From Streptomyces sp. CBMA291 (GTDB taxonomy: Bacteria > Actinomycetota > Actinomycetes > Streptomycetales > Streptomycetaceae), in contig NZ_MSJP01000083.1 of assembly GCF_014596525.1 (NCBI RefSeq), forward strand, positions 175,179-239,178: a stretch of DNA of 64,000 bases, read 5' to 3'. A program made the translations under genes and the position numbers. Shown piece after piece: positions 59,712 to 64,000 of this stretch; within the stretch, counting starts at the first letter, position 1; each line of letters starts with the position of its first letter. The notes under the pieces were generated by a model. It had not been told where the DNA came from and did no database searches. It saw nothing but the letters and a program-made list of their open reading frames with translations.

Positions 59712-60044
59712 TCAGTGCCTCGGCGCGTTGCGGGACCGCTGCACCCGGCTGGTGCGGCGGTCCTTCGCGTTCCAGCAGGCCTTGTGCCAGTGCCGCCGGT
59801 CGTCCACTCCCCCGTACTCGGGCCAGGCCACCACGTGCGGGGCGCCGGACGGGATCTCCTGGTCGCAGCCGGGGCAGCGGTAGCGCTTGCCCGGTGCGCT
59901 GGCCCCGGCGACGAGACGGACGTACCACTCCTCGCCCTGCCAGCTCTCGGTGCGCTGGACGCCGCCGTACCGGTCGCCCTGATCGCCCTGCGGCTGGGGC
60001 TTCTCGCCGCCTCGGGAACGGTTGTGGCGCGGGGACACGGGCAC
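59712..60044 (-). CDS. Small zinc-site protein
   Basis: 110 residues, basic at both ends. The centre has CPGCDQEI, then HVVAW and HWHKACW, giving C-x2-C and H-x2-C pairs that fit one treble-clef-type zinc site. GEEWYVRLVAG precedes it. Similar small proteins are widespread in actinobacteria, sometimes labelled ATP/GTP-binding; I see no P-loop. GTG at 60044 is used, but a second GTG at 60038 has a better-placed GAGG. It converges on the ABC permease gene with a 10-bp gap. Confidence 0.72.
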   Translation of the reverse strand: MPVSPRHNRSRGGEKPQPQGDQGDRYGGVQRTESWQGEEWYVRLVAGASAPGKRYRCPGCDQEIPSGAPHVVAWPEYGGVDDRRHWHKACWNAKDRRTSRVQRSRNAPRH

Positions 60045-60231
60045 CTCACGGGGTCGGGAACACGGACCGTTCCCCCCAGCGTACGGGCCGCGACCCCGGC
60101 CCCCGGCCCGCCCAAGGGGGCTTAGCCGAAAATCGCAAGAACTTCACGAACGGCCGTTGCCTTTGGCACGTGTCAGGCGTTGATGCCGGTACGCGGGGGG
60201 AGACGGGTCGGTCGCAAGGAGGCAGAAGGCG

Positions 60232-61266
60232 ATGCGCGTGGGTACGTTCGTTCTGGCCGCCCAGTTCCCGGGCCAGGGCCAGGGGGAGGCCTTGCACCGG
60301 GCGGTGCGGACCGCCGAGGTCGCCGAGGAGGCGGGCCTCGACTCCGTCTGGCTGGCCGAGCACCACTTCGTACCGTACGGGGTCTGTCCCTCGGCCGTGA
60401 CCCTGGCCGCCCTGCTCCTCGGCCGGACCCGGCGGCTGCGGGTGGGCACGGCGGTCAGCGTCCTGCCGTCCGTGCACCCGGTGGCCCTGGGCGAGCAGGC
60501 CGCGCTGCTGCACGTCGTCTCCGGCGGCCGGTTCACCCTCGGGGTGGGCCGCGGCGGTCCCTGGGTGGACCTGGAGGTCTTCGGCAGCGGTCTCGACGCC
60601 TACGAACGGGGCTTCCCCGAGGCCCTCGATCTGCTGCTGCGCTGGCTGGACGAGCCCCGGGTGGGCGCGGCGGGAGAGCGGTTCTCCTTCCGCGAGGTCC
60701 CGGTGGTCCCCCGCCCGGACGAGCTGATCGGCGGCCCGCCCGCGCCGGAGGTGGTCGTCGCCTGCACCTCGCCCGGAAGCGTCCGTCTGGCCGCCGAGCG
60801 CGGGCTGCCGATGCTGCTCGGGATGCACTGCGGCGACGAGGAGAAGGCCGACATGGTCGCCGCGTGGGAGCGCTGCGCGCGGGAGGCGGGGCGGGACCCC
60901 GACGAGACCGCGCGGATCGGGTCCCGGCATGTGTCGGCGGGGGTCGCGCAGCTCGCGGACCGGGGGGCGGACGCGGCGGAGGCCCTGGTGAAGGCGATGC
61001 CGGGCTGGCTGCGGCAGGGCCTCGACGCGCATGTGACGGTCGACGGGCGGCACCGGGTGATGCGGGACCCGGTGGCGTACACGGAGCTGCTGTGCGGGCT
61101 GCATCCGGTGGGGCCGCCCCGGCTGGCGGCGGACCGGCTCGCGGCGACCTCGGAGCGCACCGGGATCACCCGCTTCGCCCTGCTCGCCGAGGGCTCGGGC
61201 GATCTCGCGGCGACCGAAGAGAACGTACGGCGCCTCGGCGCGGAGGTCCTGCCACTCCTCGTCTGA
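60232..61266 (+). CDS. LLM-class flavin-dependent oxidoreductase
   Basis: 344-residue luciferase-like TIM barrel. It begins MRVGTFVLAAQFPGQGQGEA; WLAEHHFVPYGVCPS near 40 holds the family His-His; LGVGRGGPWVDLEVFG near 102 binds the flavin phosphate. Members use FMN or F420 to oxidise small molecules; the cofactor and substrate are not determinable here. ATG at 60232, preceded by AAGGAGG at 6-7 nt. Monocistronic. Confidence 0.9.
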   Translation: MRVGTFVLAAQFPGQGQGEALHRAVRTAEVAEEAGLDSVWLAEHHFVPYGVCPSAVTLAALLLGRTRRLRVGTAVSVLPSVHPVALGEQAALLHVVSGGRFTLGVGRGGPWVDLEVFGSGLDAYERGFPEALDLLLRWLDEPRVGAAGERFSFREVPVVPRPDELIGGPPAPEVVVACTSPGSVRLAAERGLPMLLGMHCGDEEKADMVAAWERCAREAGRDPDETARIGSRHVSAGVAQLADRGADAAEALVKAMPGWLRQGLDAHVTVDGRHRVMRDPVAYTELLCGLHPVGPPRLAADRLAATSERTGITRFALLAEGSGDLAATEENVRRLGAEVLPLLV

Positions 61267-61297
61267 CCCGGCCGACGGCCTCGGGCTCCGTACCGTG

Positions 61298-61615
61298 GCC
61301 CCCCTAAAGGATGGCCGTGACCCTGACGGGGTGACGCTGCCCCTTACGGGGTGACCGTGGCCCCTACGGGATGGCTGGGGGCCCGTACGGGATGGCCGGG
61401 ACCGGACCCTGACGGGCCGACCGTGCCGCCGCTCCGGCATCTCCCGCGGCGAGGCGCGTGACCGCGCTTCGGCCGCGCCTCCCGCGACGGGGAGCGGCGG
61501 CACCGTGTCGGCACTCCCGCGAGGGAGCGGTGGCACCGTGTCGGTACTTACCTGATGGGGAGCGGTGGCCCGGGGCGGTGCTCACGCGAGGGGAGCGGTG
61601 GTCCCGGGTCGGTGC
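61298..61615. repeat. Two adjacent minisatellites
   Basis: The first (about 61298-61425) has six ~20-bp units around TACGGGATGG or ACGGGGTGAC. The second has GGAGCGG at 61491, 61524, 61559 and 61592, giving four ~34-bp units (core GGGAGCGGTGGCACCGTGTC). They fill the gap between the LLM gene and the SCO5389-like gene; no gene here. Confidence 0.8.
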
Positions 61616-62008
61616 TCAGCAGTCGCGCAGTTCCGGCGACTGGTTGAGCAGCTGTCCCCGTACGGAGGTGAAGCGGGCGAGGCGCTCGTCCACCGCGGGG
61701 TCGAGCGGGAAGACCGCCACCCGGTGGCAGTTCTGGAAGGCGAGACGCACCCCGAAGTGGCGTTGGAGCGCGCCGCGGATGGCGTCGCTCGCGAGCGCGC
61801 GCAGCAGCTGACCACGTGCCTGCTCATTCGGCGGCGGCGTCTGGTTGTCGGCGAACTGTCCGCCGTCGACCTCCAGCCGGGCCACCAGAGAACTGATCAT
61901 CTCCCATGCGTAGGGCAGGGAGGTCCGGACGCAGTCGACGAAGTCTGCTTCGTCGACCTCGCCTCGCTCGGCCTGTTCCAACAGGGCCGGTGAGACGTCG
62001 AGCGACAT
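61616..62008 (-). CDS. SCO5389 family protein
   Basis: 130 residues, soluble, conserved in Streptomyces next to nucS. It begins MSLDVSPALLEQAERGEVDE, an alpha-helical N-terminus, and continues with PYAWEMISSLVARLE and a conserved end VRGQLLNQSPELRDC. No catalytic motif seen. ATG at 62008 with GAGAGGAG 5 nt upstream. Divergent from nucS (249-bp gap). Role unknown. Confidence 0.85.
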   Translation of the reverse strand: MSLDVSPALLEQAERGEVDEADFVDCVRTSLPYAWEMISSLVARLEVDGGQFADNQTPPPNEQARGQLLRALASDAIRGALQRHFGVRLAFQNCHRVAVFPLDPAVDERLARFTSVRGQLLNQSPELRDC

Positions 62009-62257
62009 GGGTTCTCCTCTCGCGACCCCGCTGGCGGGGCCTTGCGGGCAGGGCGAAGGCCGGGCTGTCCGCCACGCAGCGTGCACGGACGACGACCTCC
62101 AGCTTCCACGGTAAGCGCGCAGTCCGGGTGGCACCAGAAGATGGCGAACACAAGCGGCTGATAACCGACGGGTGTTCGGCTCAGGAGCACTGTCGGACGC
62201 CCTCCGTCCGGTGCCCGAATCGCGCGGAAGAGCGCCCGTCTTGTAGCGTTGCGGACC

Positions 62258-62929
62258 ATGCGTCTCGTCATCGCCCGTTGCTCCGTGGACTACGCGGGCC
62301 GGCTCACGGCCCACCTGCCCTCCGCTCCCCGTCTGATCCTCGTCAAGGCAGACGGCAGCGTCTCCATCCACGCGGACGACCGGGCGTACAAACCGCTCAA
62401 CTGGATGTCCCCGCCGTGCACCCTCAAGGAGGGCGTCGACGGCGAGGCGGGCATCTGGACCGTGATCAACAAAGCGGGCGAGAAACTGATCATCACGATG
62501 GAGGAGATCCTCCACGACTCCTCGCACGAGCTGGGCGTGGACCCGGGGCTCATCAAGGACGGCGTCGAGGCGCACCTCCAGGAGCTGCTCGCGGACCGGA
62601 TCGAGACCCTCGGCGAGGGATACACGCTGATCCGCCGCGAGTACCCGACCGCGATCGGCCCGGTGGACATCCTGTGCCGGGACGCCGACGGCGCCACGGT
62701 CGCGGTGGAGATCAAGCGGCGCGGCGAGATCGACGGCGTCGAGCAGCTCACCCGCTATCTGGAGCTGCTCAACCGCGATCCGCACCTGGCTCCGGTGAGG
62801 GGCGTGTTCGCGGCGCAGGAGATCAAGCCGCAGGCACGGGTGCTCGCCACCGACCGGGGCATCGGCTGCACGGTCCTGGACTACGACGCGCTGCGCGGCA
62901 TCGAGGACGACAAGCTGCGGCTCTTCTGA
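62258..62929 (+). CDS. nucS: Mismatch endonuclease NucS/EndoMS
   Basis: 223 residues. NucS cuts both strands at certain mismatches and replaces MutSL in actinobacteria. The N-terminal dimerisation/DNA-binding domain begins MRLVIARCSVDYAGRL; the C-terminal RecB-like nuclease has GPVDIL at 134-139, VEIKRRG near 150-156, and EQLTRYLE, giving the D-ExK-Q metal site. The C-terminal end DDKLRLF is a clamp-binding peptide in homologues. ATG at 62258; an in-frame TTG three codons earlier is less likely. A TAGCGT -10 (62244-62249) 8 nt upstream suggests near-leaderless expression. Confidence 0.95.
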   Translation: MRLVIARCSVDYAGRLTAHLPSAPRLILVKADGSVSIHADDRAYKPLNWMSPPCTLKEGVDGEAGIWTVINKAGEKLIITMEEILHDSSHELGVDPGLIKDGVEAHLQELLADRIETLGEGYTLIRREYPTAIGPVDILCRDADGATVAVEIKRRGEIDGVEQLTRYLELLNRDPHLAPVRGVFAAQEIKPQARVLATDRGIGCTVLDYDALRGIEDDKLRLF

Positions 62930-62972
62930 GCCGGTGAGGGCGGCTCTCACGAGCCGGCAGGAGTACGACGGG

Positions 62973-63007
62973 GACGGCCCCGGGCGCGATGTGCGCCCGG
63001 GGCCGTC
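62973..63007. terminator. Bidirectional terminator after nucS
   Basis: Perfect 15-bp stem (GACGGCCCCGGGCGC with its complement at 62993-63007), 5-nt loop, between convergent nucS and the Pro-rich membrane protein gene. Confidence 0.9.
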
Positions 63008-63017
63008 GCTCTTTCCG

Positions 63018-64000
63018 TCAGGCGGTCGCGGCGGGGGCGTCCGGGGCGGACGGGCCGTCGAGTGACGAGGAGGCGGAGTTGCTGGGGCTGTTCTCCTCGG
63101 AGGCGCTGTCGCTGGGCTCCGGCGCCGTGCTGGAGGGCGTCGTCGGCGCGGTGGTGGTCTCCGTCGGCGAACCCGTGTTCTCCGAGGGCTTCGGGCCCGG
63201 GGAGCTGCTCGTCGGGCGGGGGGAGGTGGGCGGGGCGGTGCTCGTCCCGGGGGGTGTGGTCGTCGTCGGGAGGTCCGAGGACGAGGAGGTGACGGAGTCG
63301 CCGGGGCGGCTCGGCACGACCGCGCCCGCCGTGCCGGCCGGGTCGGTCGGGGAGGCGGTCGGGGAGGCGGTTCCGGAGCCGGAGGGGCTCGGGGAGTCGG
63401 AACGGGTGGCCTCGCCGGTCTCGTCGGCGGGGCCCGCCTCGCCCCGGACCGGGGGCTCGTCGGTGTCGGCGCCGTCGTCGGCGTCGTCGGGGACGCCCTC
63501 GGTCGCCGTGGCGTCGGTGGTGACCCGGTCGGGGGCGGGGTCGCCGTTGCCGGAGGTCGCGCCGAGGGTCACGACGGTGCCGAGGACGGCGACGAGGAGG
63601 GCGCCCGCGCCGACGGCGGCGAGGTTGCGGCGCGCACCACCGAGCAGCGCACGGCCGAGCCCGGCGGCGCCGGAACGGGGGCGGGCGGGGGCGGCGGCCG
63701 GGACGGGGCGGGTGGGGGAGGCCGCGCCCTCGGCGGCGAGGGTGGGGAAGGGCCGGACCGGGCGGGCGCCGAACGTCTGGCCCTCGGCGGCCAGGGGCGG
63801 GAAGGCCGTGCCGGATGTCCGCCCCTCGGCGGCGAGCGTGGGGAAGGGCCGGACCGGGCGGGCACCGGACGTCTCGCCTTCGGCGGCCGGGGGCGGGAAG
63901 GCCGTGCCGGGCGCCCGGCCCTCGGCGGCCAGGGTGGGGAACGTCCGGGTCGTCTCCCGGCCGGGGACGCCTCCCCCGGCGGCGGGCAGCTTGGCCGTCC
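63018..64000 (-). CDS. Pro/Thr/Ser-rich single-pass membrane protein, C-terminal part (5' end outside window)
   Basis: The frame stays open from the window edge to TGA at 63018 (about 327 residues). Upstream of the membrane there are repeats of PFPTLAAEG alternating with TAFPPxAAEG, period about 20 residues. Then RRNLAAVGAGALLVAVLGTV forms a TM helix near 63.6 kb. The exported C-terminal ~180 residues are Asp/Pro then Ser/Thr/Pro-rich, like a wall-spanning linker. An internal GTG at 63572 lies within the TM, so it is not the real start. The missing N-terminus may hold the functional domain. Function unknown. Confidence 0.7.
   Translation of the reverse strand, partial: TAKLPAAGGGVPGRETTRTFPTLAAEGRAPGTAFPPPAAEGETSGARPVRPFPTLAAEGRTSGTAFPPLAAEGQTFGARPVRPFPTLAAEGAASPTRPVPAAAPARPRSGAAGLGRALLGGARRNLAAVGAGALLVAVLGTVVTLGATSGNGDPAPDRVTTDATATEGVPDDADDGADTDEPPVRGEAGPADETGEATRSDSPSPSGSGTASPTASPTDPAGTAGAVVPSRPGDSVTSSSSDLPTTTTPPGTSTAPPTSPRPTSSSPGPKPSENTGSPTETTTAPTTPSSTAPEPSDSASEENSPSNSASSSLDGPSAPDAPAATA

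Noticed and set aside
63018..63572. Independent 184-residue gene starting at the GTG at 63572
   Set aside because: The codons upstream continue in frame through a TM helix and regular repeats to the window edge, so this GTG is internal.

Overview
The window is a 64 kb piece of a high-GC actinobacterial chromosome, almost certainly Streptomyces. The evidence is the codon bias, the many GTG starts and GTGA/ATGA gene overlaps, leaderless promoters, and lineage-typical genes: scy and filP (hyphal-tip cytoskeleton), absC, nucS, the cslA-glxA-cslZ tip-glycan locus, and DUF6230/DUF6114 proteins. No rRNA, tRNA or CRISPR was recognised. Comparisons with S. coelicolor gene order are from memory.

Left part (1-10.6 kb): the 3' end of glgB, a HelD-type RNA polymerase-associated helicase, a MerR-thioredoxin pair with a perfect 20-bp operator, an Lrp/AsnC regulator divergent from an NAD-dependent epimerase, and a DctA dicarboxylate carrier divergent from a DcuS/CitA-type sensor kinase and its regulator.

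Accessory part (10.6-20.6 kb): minisatellite-rich DNA, a one-TM hypothetical protein, and a possible four-gene unit. The unit is an HTH-nSTAND1 NTPase, a membrane protein with prenyltransferase/squalene-cyclase (QW) repeats, a HIT-methyltransferase fusion, and an adenosine-deaminase-like protein. The last three overlap by GTGA. I do not recognise it as a described system. The last gene has an apparent 1-nt C deletion near its 3' end and is followed by a decayed IS5-type transposase fragment. An SDR and a repeat-rich membrane protein follow.

Central metabolism (21-27.4 kb): pfkA, divergent pta-ackA, and leaderless pyk form a glycolysis/acetate-overflow block. Then come a three-gene exported/membrane set (DUF6230, DUF6114, and a Pro/Thr-rich protein), a CnoX/YbbN-like thioredoxin-TPR protein, a TetR regulator, and icmA. 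IcmA carries Phe80 and Gln198, the isobutyryl-CoA mutase residues, and lies behind a perfect 24-bp palindrome.

Regulation and cell envelope (34.8-46.5 kb): two DUF3817 proteins, an MFS-MarR operon divergent from an ArsR-type regulator, the csl locus with cslZ convergent to cslA-glxA, a thiamine-binding-family protein, and three tandem AIM24 genes.

Right part (46.5-64 kb): absC, thiolase-meaB divergent from methylmalonyl-CoA epimerase (acyl-CoA and B12 metabolism, functionally linked to icmA), scy and filP, two tandem ABC-2 exporter pairs, a small zinc-site protein, an LLM flavin oxidoreductase, an SCO5389-family protein, nucS (non-canonical mismatch repair), and the C-terminal part of a Pro-rich membrane protein that runs off the window.
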